Part shown: piece by piece, positions 24,356 to 35,639 of the stretch
How the letters are laid out: each line of letters begins with the position of its first letter
Numbering within the stretch: position 1 is the stretch's first letter
Assembly: GCA_027625915.1 (NCBI GenBank)
Contig: JANTQA010000057.1
Coordinates: 1,426,001 to 1,490,000, forward strand
Source of the DNA: Anaeramoeba flamelloides
Lineage: Eukaryota > Metamonada > Anaeramoebidae
Direction: 5' to 3'
Length of the DNA stretch: 64,000 bases
Notes under the pieces: generated by a model
What the model was told of the DNA's origin: nothing
Databases searched by the model: none
Seen by the model: only the letters and a program-made list of their open reading frames with translations
Program-made: the position numbers and the translations under genes

Positions 24356-24877
24356 GTGCGCAATTGTTCCAATGTCTCTAAAAAATTAATTAGCAAAGTA
24401 TTACTGTTTTTTAAAACATCAATTAAAAATAATCATTTTATTAGTAAAATCCCACAAGAATTTCAAACTAGAATAGCTTTTTACCACAAAGATAAAGGAT
24501 GGATTATCATTTTTAAGCCCCCAAAATTAAAAAATATTTTATCAAAATTTCACTCAGAATGTAGATTATTTGCTAAAAAAATATTTTTTTCTAAAAAATT
24601 AAAGAATTAACCAATAGATTATTTAGAAAATTTATTCAAAAATATTGAAAATATTTTGATGCTTCAAAAGCTTTTTAGAAAGGAAACAAAAAATATCAGT
24701 CTTTGGTTTTTTATGTTAATGCTTATTGAGTTAATCTTTGAAATTCAAAAAATTAAAAAAAAAAAAGTTACTTTTGGAGGTTATAAAGATGAATTTTTAA
24801 ATAATGGAATCACCACTTTTTGGTTTTTATTTTTAGATTGCGAAAAAGAAATTTTAAAAAAAAATTTCCCAAAATGA
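24356..24877 (+). pseudogene. Coding-like remnant, unknown family
   Basis: One reading frame stays open for about 174 codons with a single in-frame stop at 24608-24610. Both halves have mixed composition, for example SKIPQEFQTRIAFYHKDKG before the stop and KVTFGGYKDEFLNNGITTF after it. There is no ATG at the front. It lies between an R1 and an R2 repeat. I cannot name the family; a decayed host gene and a fragment of a transposon protein are both possible. Confidence 0.35.
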
Positions 24878-25019
24878 AAATTTTTAATAGTGATCCGTAT
24901 AAAAAACCTAAAATGTTATTATCAATCGGATTTAAATTATATTTTTCAGAGTATTGAAACATTTAATCAGAATATTATTAAAACTGTAACATGCTTTAAT
25001 TGGATGTGAAATCTAGCGT

Positions 25020-25720
25020 GATGCTAATCTCTTAATGGAACAGTAAATTGTATTTATTATTTCGAAAATAAAATAAAGTAAACATTTTTCTTAGTGATAT
25101 AACCTAAATTACTTTAAAGAAAATTATCAACTTTAAAGAAATGTGTTATCATTTTTAAAAGATTCTTTTTCCCCAATAATTTTTCATATGAGATATCTAA
25201 ATCCTTTCTTAGGTTGAATTTTTGGATTTAAAAATAAAAAGATAAATTCCTAAAACCATTTTATTTTAAAGTAAGCCCACTCTTAGAAATTTTTGATTTA
25301 TTGTATTCACAGGTAAAATTGTATAATTTAATCTTATTTTATAAAAACAAGAAAATTAAATCAAATATTACTTTTTTGAAGATCTCTGAAAAAATTGACC
25401 ATATTTTTATTTAAAGATATTTATTTAATATCTTGAATTTTAAAGAATTGGGCAATATTTCTTTTTCAATTATTAAGAGTATAAATAACAAACTTTTTGT
25501 ATTTAAAGCAATTATTTGTGAATAGTTCTGAATTATCAAATTTTATTTGTATTCTTGTTTCAAAGTACTTTTGGTTGTTTGAAAATATGTAAAAAAATTG
25601 TGAAATAAGTATAAAAACTAATAATAATTTTGTTATAGGTGTTATTAATAAGATATTGAAATGAATATCGTAAACCCATTCAAATTTGATTAAAAATAAT
25701 TAAAAGAAAAAGTATTTCTT
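25020..25720 (-). repeat. R2 repeat fragment
   Basis: The reverse complement matches 36560-36960: CAATAATTNTT followed by TTTTAAAAATGATAACACATTTCT is shared almost exactly with the stretch near 36815. Further on it also follows 11420-11960. Confidence 0.6.
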
Positions 25721-26520
25721 TTGTTTAGAAAATTGAATTTAGTATTATTTAAAACAAGTATTTTGTGATAATTTTTAATGTTATGTTTTGATTTTTTTTC
25801 TCCAAATTATTTTGTTACAAAAAAAAATGAAAAAAATGATTCAAAAGGTTCATAGAAAAAAATAAATTATATTATTTTCAGTGTTTAGATTAATATTGTA
25901 AATATTTTTTAAAAATATATTTGTTTTTTTATACCAAGTTATTCTCAAACCGATTTATAATTTTTTTCAAATTCTACTTTTAAATATTTTCTTCAATGGT
26001 AATTTGATTTTTTTCTTCTTCAAAGGAAAGATTTTTTTATTAAATAATTTAGATTTATTTGAGATTATTGGCTTTCTGTAAATGATAAAAATGTATAAAA
26101 CTTCAAAAAATTAATATTTAGAGTACCATTTTAACCCAATAAATGTATGGACAAACAAAAAAAAGTCAAAAATAATATTTTATAAATTAAATCAAGTTTA
26201 CCAAGAATAATTTATAAAACTAAAGCAAAACTTGATTAAGTTAGAATTTCAATTGATAAAAGAAGATTTAAATTACAATATATATATATTTATAATTCTC
26301 ATGGTGATATTTTTAATATAGCCAATAGAGAATTATATTCAGCTATTTTTTTTTTTTTTTTTTTTTTTTTTGAGATATGTACAAAATTACAAGATTAATT
26401 ATTTGAAGTGGGCTTTTTAAAACCAATAACCAAAAAAGAAATAAAAACAAACAAAAAAAAAACAAATATATTTACAATTTTTCTAAAGAAAAAATAAATA
26501 AAAACATAAAAAAATCTCTA

Positions 26521-27012
26521 GTAGGGAAAAAAATACCTGACCTGAAAAAAATCCCTGACAAGATTTTTAATTGTGAATATAAGAAAATTTTTTTATAATT
26601 TCATTTATTTTGAATCAAATCCTTTTTATAAATAACCAATTTTTTTCTGAGATTAGTAATAAACCTACGTAAAGTTCATTAAAGTGGTTTTTCTTTAGAA
26701 TACTCAAGTAAATGTTTGATAGCTGAAGTAGATCAACTTTTTTTGAAAAACAGTCTAGTTTTATTGTAGTTAACTATGGTTTGGAAAATGATAATTTTTA
26801 TTCTTGTTTTTTGATTGATTGAATGGTGATTTGAAAAGGTGTGATTGCATTAATCATCATTCTAATAAGTGGGTAAGTTATAATTTAAAAAGTTTGATTC
26901 TTTAAAAAAGGATTTGATTGTTAATAAATGAAATTACATAATAATTTTACTAATATTCACAATTAAAAATCTTGTCTGGTATTATTTTCATGTCAGGTAT
27001 TTTTTTCACTAC
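26521..27012 (+). mobile_element. M2 terminal-inverted-repeat element, copy 1
   Basis: About 490 bp with inverted ends of roughly 70 bp. The left end begins GTAGGGAAAAAAATACCTGA and continues with AAGATTTTTAATTGTGAATAT; the right end is the reverse complement (ATATTCACAATTAAAAATCTTG ... ATTTTTTTCACTAC). A TA dinucleotide precedes the left end. The interior matches 29416-29900 reversed, including AAACAGTCTAGTTTTATTG and AATCATCATTCTAATAAGTG. Non-coding, non-autonomous DNA transposon. Confidence 0.75.
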
Positions 27013-28061
27013 TTTAACAATTTTTTTTAATAATTTTGAAAAATTTCCCTAATACAGAATTTCCAAAAATCAACTTTAAATTAATCAAACTCAAACAAAT
27101 TCATCAATTCTATCTAGAAATTTTCAACTCAATTTTTTATTATTGTTATTTTATTAAAAACCATTCCAATTGGATGAGTAAGATGATTAAAAGATTCTTT
27201 TAATTTACATTATTTTTGAAAATTAGTATAAGCCGCTATACATGATCTACATAAAATTTACTAATTTAATTTATCCCACAACTCATCTAATTTTAATAAT
27301 AAGAAACTTTCACCATCATCCTAAAAAGTTATTTTGAATAAAAAAAAATAAGAGTTCACAATTTGAAAATAGCCAAAATTGAAAAAGTAAGCAACTGTCA
27401 AGAAGTTGATCTAAAGTATAAGCTAATTAAATCATCTTTGTTGACATGTTATTTTTTGTCATTTATTTAGCCTATCCCAGAAAAAAATGATAACTTATAA
27501 TTGATAAGCTGAACTTTTAGTACTATTTTACTAATCAAATTTTTATAGGCATCTGAAACATGAAGAACTAATATGGTTTGCCTTCGATATCAACTTGGTT
27601 TAATTTTAGACTTATTTGTGTAAAAATGTAATCCCTTAAATAAAACAAATTGTTCCATTCATTTTAAAAAGCAAATTTGTGGTAATTCAAAGATCGTTTC
27701 GTTTTTCACTTCATTGGTTTGAGTATTATTTGTTTTTTATTATTTAAATTGTTTATTGGCGACTTGGATTTCCTGTCGGAAATATTTCGATTATCATAAT
27801 TTGAAAGGAGAAAAAGTGTTCAATTTCTGCAAAACATACACATTTTTGTTGAGAAAAAAAGAATCAAAAAAAAATTGAAAAAGAAAAAGAAAAAAAAGCA
27901 AATCAATGAAAAACAAGAATTTATGATAGTTTTTTGTTATTTTTTTTTAAAAAAGTGTATTTATTTTTTTGTGGTTGTTAATTCTCCTTTATTAGCTTTG
28001 GTTTGATCGGAAGCACAATCAAGTAAAAAAAGATTTTTTTTTTTTTCATTTCTAAAAAGAA

Positions 28062-28739
28062 TTATTGTACTAATGCGCTAGCTGTTGATGAAGAGTATTT
28101 CCAATTTGGTGGGAGTTGTCTTGTTTTTTTATAGTATCTGGAAATTCTATAGATTTTTGATTCGACAAGGATCAAATGGAATTTAGCGTCTTTGTCTTTT
28201 CTATTCTTTTCTAAATGTTTACGGATGGAGACAGCTTTTTTGATCAAATGGTATAAATCTTCTGGGATTTTTGGTGCCAATCCTATTTTGTTTTGGAAAG
28301 AATTACACAATTCAAATCAAACAAAAAAAGTGGTTTCAAAGATTTTGTTTTTTTTTAATAAGAAAGAGATTTGTAAGGTTTTTAAAAAAATAAAATAAAA
28401 AAAAAAAAATTAATAAAAAAAAAATTTATAAAAAAAGCAAAAAAGAAAAAAGAAAAAAAATATAATAAAAAAACAAAAATAAAAAAAAAAACAAAAAAAC
28501 AAACCGTTTGCTTTAAGGATTCTGAGAATTCTGTTTGATGTAACTGATTTAACTTGTCCAACACCAAAAAGATCTCTCAAGTGAATACCAATTTGGGATG
28601 GTGTAAGACCTTTTTTAGCCATTTTACAGATTTCTTCGATAACTTGCTTTGGTGTGATTTTTAACCATGATGGTGGTGTTTTTTTATAAGGTCTGGCAGA
28701 GCGCGAGATACCTTTTCCTGATCCAAACATACGACCCAT
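28062..28739 (-). CDS. RPS13: 40S ribosomal protein uS15 (RPS13)
   Basis: Two exons on the minus strand, 28739-28505 and 28282-28062, joined in phase 1 across a 222-nt GT-AG intron. The product is 151 residues, exactly the usual eukaryotic length. It starts [18 protein letters not shown] and carries the family blocks [64 protein letters not shown] and the C-terminal [16 protein letters not shown]. The protein binds helix structures of the small-subunit rRNA central domain in cytosolic ribosomes. Its gene is divergent from the HAT1 gene at 30434. Confidence 0.98.
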
Positions 28740-28882
28740 TTTGAGATAAAATTAGTAATCTTTTAAAAATTAATGAAAAAGATAAGGATTAAAAAAAATG
28801 AAATCTTGAAGACTTAACCACAACAAAAATACCAGAACAATTGAGGTCACTTTTTAACAATCAAAATACGTTTTAGTTTTTC

Positions 28883-29053
28883 TGAAATTGTTCCAAATTT
28901 TGAAAGGAATTACAAGATCAAAATTCAAATAGCTTTCAATTTAAAAAAGTTTTTTTGAATTCAAACTTTTAAAAACATGTAATTTGAACAAACACTTTTC
29001 CACTTTTAGGTTTTCATAATAGAATTTTAGGAGATTGAAAGTTAACAAATATT
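28883..29053 (+). repeat. Left arm of a 171-bp inverted repeat
   Basis: Reverse complement of 30117-30287 with only two differences that I can see over 171 bases. It runs from TGAAATTGTTCCAAATTTTG to GAAAGTTAACAAATATT. It begins 143 bp upstream of the RPS13 start codon. No coding content. Confidence 0.92.
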
Positions 29054-29137
29054 ATTCAATGTAAAATTTTTAACAATTTCAATAATTCCCAAAAGATATC
29101 ATTTCTTTTATAACCAAAATCCTTGAAAGGTATCTAC

Positions 29138-30107
29138 TGTTATTAAAATAAAGCATTCAGAAAACTATAATCTGTGTTTCAAAATGAAAAGATTGTTTTT
29201 TTGTTATAGAATACCTATATATCTACGGATCCAAGAAACCAACAATAAACCCTAATTAAATAATGGTTTTGGTTTCTTAAAGTTGAATTATTTAAAAAAT
29301 AATTCTAAAAATAAAGGATCAAATTGGAAAATTTATCTCAAAAATTAGAGTAAATTTTTAAAAGAATTTTTTAGTTAATCAAAAAAACAAAATTATTTCA
29401 AAAAAATTAAGAATAGAGCAGTGAAAAAAATACCGGAAATGAAAAAAATCCCGGAAAAGATTTTTAATTGTGAATATTAGTAAAATTATTATGTAATTTC
29501 ATTTATTAACAATCAAATCCTTTTTTAAAGAATCGAACTTTTTCAATTATAACTCCCCCACTTATTAGAATGATGATTGATGAAATCACACTTATTCAAA
29601 ACACCATATAATTAATCAAAAAACAAGAAGAAAAATTATCATTTTCCGAACTCTAGTAAACCTCAATAAAACCAGACTGTTTTTCAAAAAAAGTTGTTCT
29701 ATTTAGGCTATCAAACAATTACTCAAGTATTCTAGAGACACCTTACTTTGATGAACTTTAGGTAGGTTTATTACTAATCTCATAAAAAAATTGGTTATTT
29801 ATAATAAGGATTTCATTGAAATTAGACAAAAATTTTACTAATATTCACAATTAAAAATCTTGTCCGGGATTTTTTTCTTGTTTGGTATTTTTTTCCCTAC
29901 TATAATTGGAAAACATTTGAACAAATTTCATTACTTGTTTAAATTTGACACCAAATACCAAGGAAATCACTTTCAAAATCGATTTGAACTTAGGTATAAT
30001 ATTGGATAGTATATTGGATGTTCAATTGGAACAAGAAGAAAAACAAACAAAGATTATTTTTTGAAACACGGGTTATAGTCGTTGTGCAAGCATTATTTTG
30101 ATCACTG
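29138..30107 (-). mobile_element. M3 element interrupted by an M2 element
   Basis: Inverted ends TGTTATTAAAATAAAGCATTC and, reversed, AGTGATCAAAATAATGCTTGC. The body, with 29416-29900 removed, is collinear with the reverse complement of 12066-12556; landmark GGATCCAAGAAACCAACAAT near 29229. The two M3 ends have diverged from each other much more than the surrounding 171-bp arms. Confidence 0.7.
29416..29900 (-). mobile_element. M2 element nested in M3, copy 2
   Basis: Ends read GCAGTGAAAAAAATACCGGA and, reversed, GTAGGGAAAAAAATACCAAAC; TA follows the right end. It matches 26521-27012 in inverted orientation along its whole length. The M3 copy at 12 kb lacks it, which marks the insertion point. 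Confidence 0.78.
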
Positions 30108-30116
30108 CTAAAGAAA

Positions 30117-30287
30117 AATATTTGTTAACTTTCAATCTCCTAATATTCTATTATGAAAACCTAAAAGTGGAAAAGTGTTTGTTCAAATTACATGTTTTTA
30201 AAAGTTTGAATTCAAAAAAACTTTTTTAAATTGAAAGCTATTTGAATTTTGATCTTGTAATTTCTTTCAAAATTTGGAACAATTTCA
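30117..30287 (-). repeat. Right arm of the 171-bp inverted repeat
   Basis: Mirror of 28883-29053. It ends 146 bp upstream of the HAT1 start codon, almost the same distance as the left arm keeps from RPS13. Confidence 0.92.
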
Positions 30288-30433
30288 AGAAACGAAAGTG
30301 TTGCCAAGAAAAAAAAGTTACTACACTTTTTGTTGTGCCTTAACATCAGAATTATCATTTTTTTTCTGTTTTCTTTTTTTTTTACAATTGTTCTATTTGG
30401 CCAAAGCCATAAATAACACACACAAAAAAAGAA

Positions 30434-32815
30434 ATGACTGAGTCAACCATCTTTACTTCAACTTCAATTTCAGGCTCTCGAAAAAAAATTACCAACACAA
30501 CAAAATCTGTTGTTATTTATCTTCATCGCGATATGAAAATTTTACATAAATTCTCACCTGAACAATCTTCTTTATTCTTTCAAAAATCCGAGAAAAAAAA
30601 CAGACACAACCCATTAGTAATTCACTTACATTTAACTCCTTCTTGTAGAGAAGGTTTTTTTGAACATTATGGATCTATTGACCAAAACCAAAAGCAATCA
30701 AACCGAGAATTGGCACAAAGAAAGCTTTCAGAACTTTCAAATTCTTTAGAAACCAATTCCTTGTTTTATAACCAAACAAAAGCAAAAAAAACAATAACAA
30801 TCCCAAATCATTTGTTCAAGCTAATTCCAAAGACAACAAAATCTGTGATCAGGAAAGCAATAGAACAATCAAATAGCAAAATTTTGGATTCAAATATTCT
30901 GTTAAAAATTAATGCCAAAAACTTTGAAGAAAAAAAGCTACCACAACAAGAAGCAAAGACAAACAAAAAAGAAAAAAAAACTGAAGAATCAAAGAAACTC
31001 ACAAAAAACAAGAATAAAGACAACACCAATAGCAACGAAGAAGAAGAAGGCGAGGAAGAAGCTGAAAACGCGGAAGAAGATGAAGATGAAGATGAAAAAG
31101 ATGATGATGATGAGGAAGAAGGTGAAAATAATGAAAAGATTTTAAAATCACTTCTCCAATCAATTCAAAAAAAAGAAGAAAAAGTGACTTTGAGTAATCA
31201 ACAAATAATTTCAAAAATCAAAAAATCCTTTGAAAAGGGTAATTTGTTGGACTCAAGAATTGAATTTGACTACAAAGTTGAAACAGAAATACGTACTCAA
31301 TGGTCTCCACCTGGAAAATTCATTACGAAATATAAATTACCTTTGATAAAAGAAGGATCTTCGTTATCTAATCTAAAATTTGAAGTATTTTCTGGCAAAT
31401 TTGATGATCTAGTATTTAAAGATTATTTTAAATCAATCCAACATCTCTTAATTTGGTTTGATTTTAAAAATCAATCTTTTGATTTTAAAGACAATTTTTG
31501 GACAATTTATTTTTTATTTGAAAAGGTACAAAAATACGACGATCCAAAGCCAAATAATTTCCAAAAGTATCAAATCAATCAATTGATAAAGAGTTATAAT
31601 AATAATAATCACGAAAATAATGTAAAAGAAAATGAGAATGAAAAAGAAAATGGAAATAATAAAAATCAAGATAATTCGTTAAAAATCCTAAATGCAAAAA
31701 AAAAAAAAATGAAAAGTTATTATTACGCTTTAGCTGGAATCGCAACTTCTTATCGATATTTTAAGTTTCCCGATCAATATAGATGTAGAATCAATAATTT
31801 TATAATATTCCCACCCTATTGTTCAAATCAAAACCAAAAAAAGTTTTTAAATTCCATATATTTAGATCCTTTAAAAGACTCTTCAGTTTTTGAAATTACG
31901 AGTGAGATTGAATCCTCAACTTTTTCTTCGATTAGAACCCAATTAGATTTAGAAAATTTATGGAAAGATGGGTATTTTTTAAAAAATTATTTTATAAATC
32001 AATTTTTGAAAAAAAAATATAAATGTAAAAAAAATAATTTTATAAACTATCATAATGTAAATGTAAATATAAAAACTATTGAAAAACAAAAAGTTCTTTC
32101 CAATTCTGATTTTAATAATGATAACAACGATGCAAATATAAATGAAATGGATTTAACTGAAAATAAATTAAAAGGAAATGAAAATAGTTCAAACAGTAAG
32201 CAAAAGAAAGAAAATGAAGAATTTTCAAATCAAAAAAAACAAATGGAACAAATGATAAAAAATAAAGAATCAGAATTAAACATCCAAAAAAATCAAAATA
32301 ATAACCAAAAAGAAGATCACAAAAAACAAATAAAAAAAAATTCCATAAATATGCAAATCGAAATGAAAAATAACCATAATAATCAAAATGATAACAACAC
32401 TTTGGAAGAAAAAATAAAAAATGAACAATTACCCAAATCAGAAAATAACAGTAGTGGTATTATTAATAGTGATATTCTTAATAAATTAAATGATGGAAAT
32501 GGAATGGTATTCGAAAATGAAAAGAAAACAAAAAAACACGATTTAAATAAATTAATTAAAGAAATCAAAATCAAAACAAAATTACATAATAGTCAAATCA
32601 TAAAATGCTTTCAAATATCTTTATTTAATTATCTTTGTTTTTATATTAATAAAAAATTGATGAAAAAGTTCAGAATTCAAATTAAAAAAAGATTATATAT
32701 AGAAGATGTTGAATATTTTTCAGATCCAATACACAGGAAAGAATGGTTAGAAGAAAAATATTTAGAAGAAATCACAGAATTCAATAATATTTTATCAAAA
32801 ATAAACAATAAATAA
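30434..32815 (+). CDS. Divergent type B histone acetyltransferase HAT1 homologue
   Basis: Intronless, 793 residues, about twice the length of human or yeast HAT1 because of insertions: an acidic stretch at about 201-235 (runs of Glu and Asp) and Asn/Lys-rich insertions at about 393-415 and 550-700. The HAT1 domains can be followed: SRIEFDYKVE (about 273), FKDYFKSIQHLLIWFDF (about 327-343), FWTIYFLFEK (about 355), an SYRYFKFPDQYRCRINNF strand, then IIFPPY at 457-462 and EITSE at 487-491; the C-terminal FRIQIKKRL matches the conserved RLDIKRRL helix. HAT1 acetylates newly made histone H4 using acetyl-CoA, with the Rbap46/48 partner. Odd: the acetyl-CoA loop after PPY is CSNQNQ (463-468) instead of Q-x-x-G-H/x-G, while the Glu corresponding to the catalytic residue is kept (E491). 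It may be inactive, may bind the cofactor in another way, or may have become a histone-binding protein. Assignment is by motif order, not by search. Confidence 0.75.
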   Translation: MTESTIFTSTSISGSRKKITNTTKSVVIYLHRDMKILHKFSPEQSSLFFQKSEKKNRHNPLVIHLHLTPSCREGFFEHYGSIDQNQKQSNRELAQRKLSELSNSLETNSLFYNQTKAKKTITIPNHLFKLIPKTTKSVIRKAIEQSNSKILDSNILLKINAKNFEEKKLPQQEAKTNKKEKKTEESKKLTKNKNKDNTNSNEEEEGEEEAENAEEDEDEDEKDDDDEEEGENNEKILKSLLQSIQKKEEKVTLSNQQIISKIKKSFEKGNLLDSRIEFDYKVETEIRTQWSPPGKFITKYKLPLIKEGSSLSNLKFEVFSGKFDDLVFKDYFKSIQHLLIWFDFKNQSFDFKDNFWTIYFLFEKVQKYDDPKPNNFQKYQINQLIKSYNNNNHENNVKENENEKENGNNKNQDNSLKILNAKKKKMKSYYYALAGIATSYRYFKFPDQYRCRINNFIIFPPYCSNQNQKKFLNSIYLDPLKDSSVFEITSEIESSTFSSIRTQLDLENLWKDGYFLKNYFINQFLKKKYKCKKNNFINYHNVNVNIKTIEKQKVLSNSDFNNDNNDANINEMDLTENKLKGNENSSNSKQKKENEEFSNQKKQMEQMIKNKESELNIQKNQNNNQKEDHKKQIKKNSINMQIEMKNNHNNQNDNNTLEEKIKNEQLPKSENNSSGIINSDILNKLNDGNGMVFENEKKTKKHDLNKLIKEIKIKTKLHNSQIIKCFQISLFNYLCFYINKKLMKKFRIQIKKRLYIEDVEYFSDPIHRKEWLEEKYLEEITEFNNILSKINNK

Positions 32816-35086
32816 TTCTTTTTTCATATCATAAAGTTTTTTGTTTTTTTATATAGTATAAAAAGGACTTCTATGATAAGATGAACCTATGTGTATAACC
32901 ATTAAAATTTTTTTCAGCGATTTTGAAAATTCAAATTTTTTGGACTAATTTCGGGTTGATATTAAAAGAAAAGTCCCAGTTTAATTAAAAAAAATTCGGA
33001 AAATAACCTCGAAATAAATATTTATAAACTCACATGATTTTAATTTTATAAAGAATAAATTTAAAAAATCTGTTACTTTTCCATTTTAGAAACTTTTTTT
33101 TCAATGGTAAAGTCTAAATTTCATCTCAATAATAAATTATTTCGATAGACTCTATCTTTGAAAGTACTATAAAAAACAATAGATAATAAATCTCGGTTAG
33201 TTTTCCAAAATAATCTAGTGAAAATAAGATGATAAAACACTAATTTAAAAATTTCCATGTGTTGGTACATAAAAAGGTTAATGCGAAAGATCCAGAATCT
33301 TTTTTTGATCTCTTCTCTAATTTATCTGACTCTTCGATCTTCAAAATACAAGTTAAAATTATATATGAAATTTTAATTTATATTTTCAGTAACCTTAACA
33401 AAATCCCTTCATCAATTAACCCCAATCCTGAAACATCATATTTGTAAAGGCATTCATATAGAGGAAACTTTTATCTATTAAAAAAAGTTTTCTGAAGTTT
33501 CAGTAAAAGTTAAAAAAAAATTTTTTTGTTGTTAATCTTTAATCAATTTGGCTTAAATTGACCACAAAAACTGTAAAAAAAAATAAATAAAAAAAATCAA
33601 AGATCATTCAAATACTTCATTCTAAAAGTTAAAAATAATATGGATAAATTTTATTTTTTTTTTTGAATAGAAAACAACCATCCCACTTTTGATAACTTTT
33701 TTATTTCTTTTTCTTTGGCCAATTTGGCCAATTTAATATTTTACTAATTCTAAATTAGATATTTAAGGTTTTTTACCAATTTTAAATCAGTTTTACATGG
33801 TATACACAAAAATGAAAATGTTTGAAATTATTCAAACTAGAAGATTTTAGATTTTTCTTGAAATCAATTTTCCAATCAGAATTATAACAGGGATAAAATA
33901 ACTTTTTTATCCTTTATAAAAATAATTTTTTTAGCCAAAATACTTTTTTTTTGTTTAAAAAAATTAATTTCATTTTTTTTTTCGGATAATGATGATTTAA
34001 TTGAAATTTTGAGATTAATGTTTTTGGATATTTAGAAAACAAATTAAAAATAGAAAATAATTAATTTTAATATTAAACCTTTATGTTCATATATTCCAAG
34101 AACCCCAAATATACTAATTCCCTTCCAAACAATTTTTAATTTGAATTGTTATGAAAATATTTCAAATATATAGAATTTATAAACAATTATATTTGAAAGT
34201 AAAATTCAAAATTGGAAATTTTGGTGGAGTTTTCAATAAAATATATTAGCTTGAAAATTTTTTTTAACATTTGAAATAATTTGTCTTGTTTTTTGAAATT
34301 TTATTATTTATTAATAAACAGAATTATATTTTAAAAAAATAGTTCTTTTTTTGAAAATTTTGTCTTAACATCAAAAAATTGTTGGTTTTAATGATTAAAA
34401 CACATTATACTTAACTGGAATTTTTTTTAGGTAACCTTTGAACCCCAAAATTACCTAAAATACTGTAATACATAATTTATTCATTATATAAGATATTTCA
34501 CAGCACACATAAAATTTTATTTTATGTATTAATTAATAATTGATAACAATATAAAGTTCAATTCTAATTTTTAGACAAACCAAAAGTCAATTTTTTAGTT
34601 AAAAAATCTTCTTTAACCAATTTTTGGAAGAAATATTATATAAGAATCATTCATAAATTGAAATTTTAACAATTGTTTATAAATTACAATACTCACAAAA
34701 TTATGAAAAAAAATAATTATCAATACTAATAAAATATTGGTGTGTTAAAAATTTTGGAGATAGCAAAAAACAAAAAAAATATTTTGTTTAAATTTTTAAA
34801 TTCTATTAGGAATACTGACCGATCAAATGGTTAATTACAATCAACTAATTTTATTTGAGTTCTTCTATTTTGAACTACTCTACTTTAACCTCATATCAAT
34901 AGCTTAAAAAAAAATCTATCAAATTATTCAAGTTACACAATTCAAAAAATAAAATCAAAACAAAAATTGAAAGATGAAAAAAATGTTTTCGCATTCTTCA
35001 GAAATGAATATTATTTCCGATTTAATTGAAATTGTATCATTGTGATTCTGAACCACTTTAACCGCGTGTAAAATTTAGAATTTTGC

Positions 35087-35087
<1 letters not shown>

Positions 35088-35131
<44 letters not shown>
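35088..35131. repeat. (AT)n microsatellite
   Basis: About 22 uninterrupted AT units. Shorter relatives lie at about 40366-40390 and 52436-52466. Confidence 0.9.
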
Positions 35132-35135
<4 letters not shown>

Positions 35136-35639
35136 CCCTTGGCACATGTGTTTACCTAATTATTATTAAGTTTAAAATAACATATTTAAAATGATATTGA
35201 TAAACTAATATATTTATTTTCTTATTTGTCTTTAATACATGTTTTTATTTTAATAAATAGTCAAAATAGTTCAAATATAAATATTTATGCCAATATATTT
35301 TTTGTTGTTTTCAAAAAAAAATAATAATAATTATTATTCATTTTTACATTTTCATTTATACAAGTTATCTTTTAGTATTAGAAATTTTAGTAAACAATAC
35401 CATATTTAATTGTAGTTGATTATCATTTCTTAGATCATTTAATATATAACCCTTCTCAAAAAAAAAAAAAAAGAAAAAGAAAAAGAAAGAATGAAAGAAA
35501 CTTATATTTTATTTGAATTATAGGTTTACAATTTCTGAATTGCTTTTATAATAATCATATTTCTTTTGTTGGTAAATTAAGAAATTTCTTACCCCCTCTT
35601 AAAATAGAAAAACAAAGAAAAAAACTGATCACAGCAAAA

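Larger units (their letters stand above)
22246..28061. other. Intergenic region with R1, R2 and M2 elements
   Basis: Nearly 6 kb without an intact gene. Listed separately are an R1 copy, a coding-like remnant, an R2 fragment and an M2 element. A T26 tract lies at about 26346-26371. Short frames elsewhere are low-complexity. Confidence 0.55.
28740..30433. promoter_or_regulatory. Divergent intergenic region of RPS13 and HAT1
   Basis: This 1.7-kb gap separates two genes transcribed away from each other, so it must hold both promoters. The gene-proximal parts (143 and 146 bp) share the word TTGTTGTG followed within the next 28 bases by CATTTTTTTT (minus strand about 28834-28799; plus strand about 30342-30377). 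Behind these lie two near-identical 171-bp inverted arms and, between the arms, an M3 element carrying an M2 insertion. Promoter activity is inferred from position only. Confidence 0.5.

Noticed and set aside
30808-31214. Frames on both strands overlapping the HAT1 gene
   Set aside because: Shadows of the acidic GAA/GAT repeat region of the HAT1 homologue.
35088-35131. Possible centromere- or origin-like AT tract
   Set aside because: A plain dinucleotide microsatellite; nothing else supports such a function.
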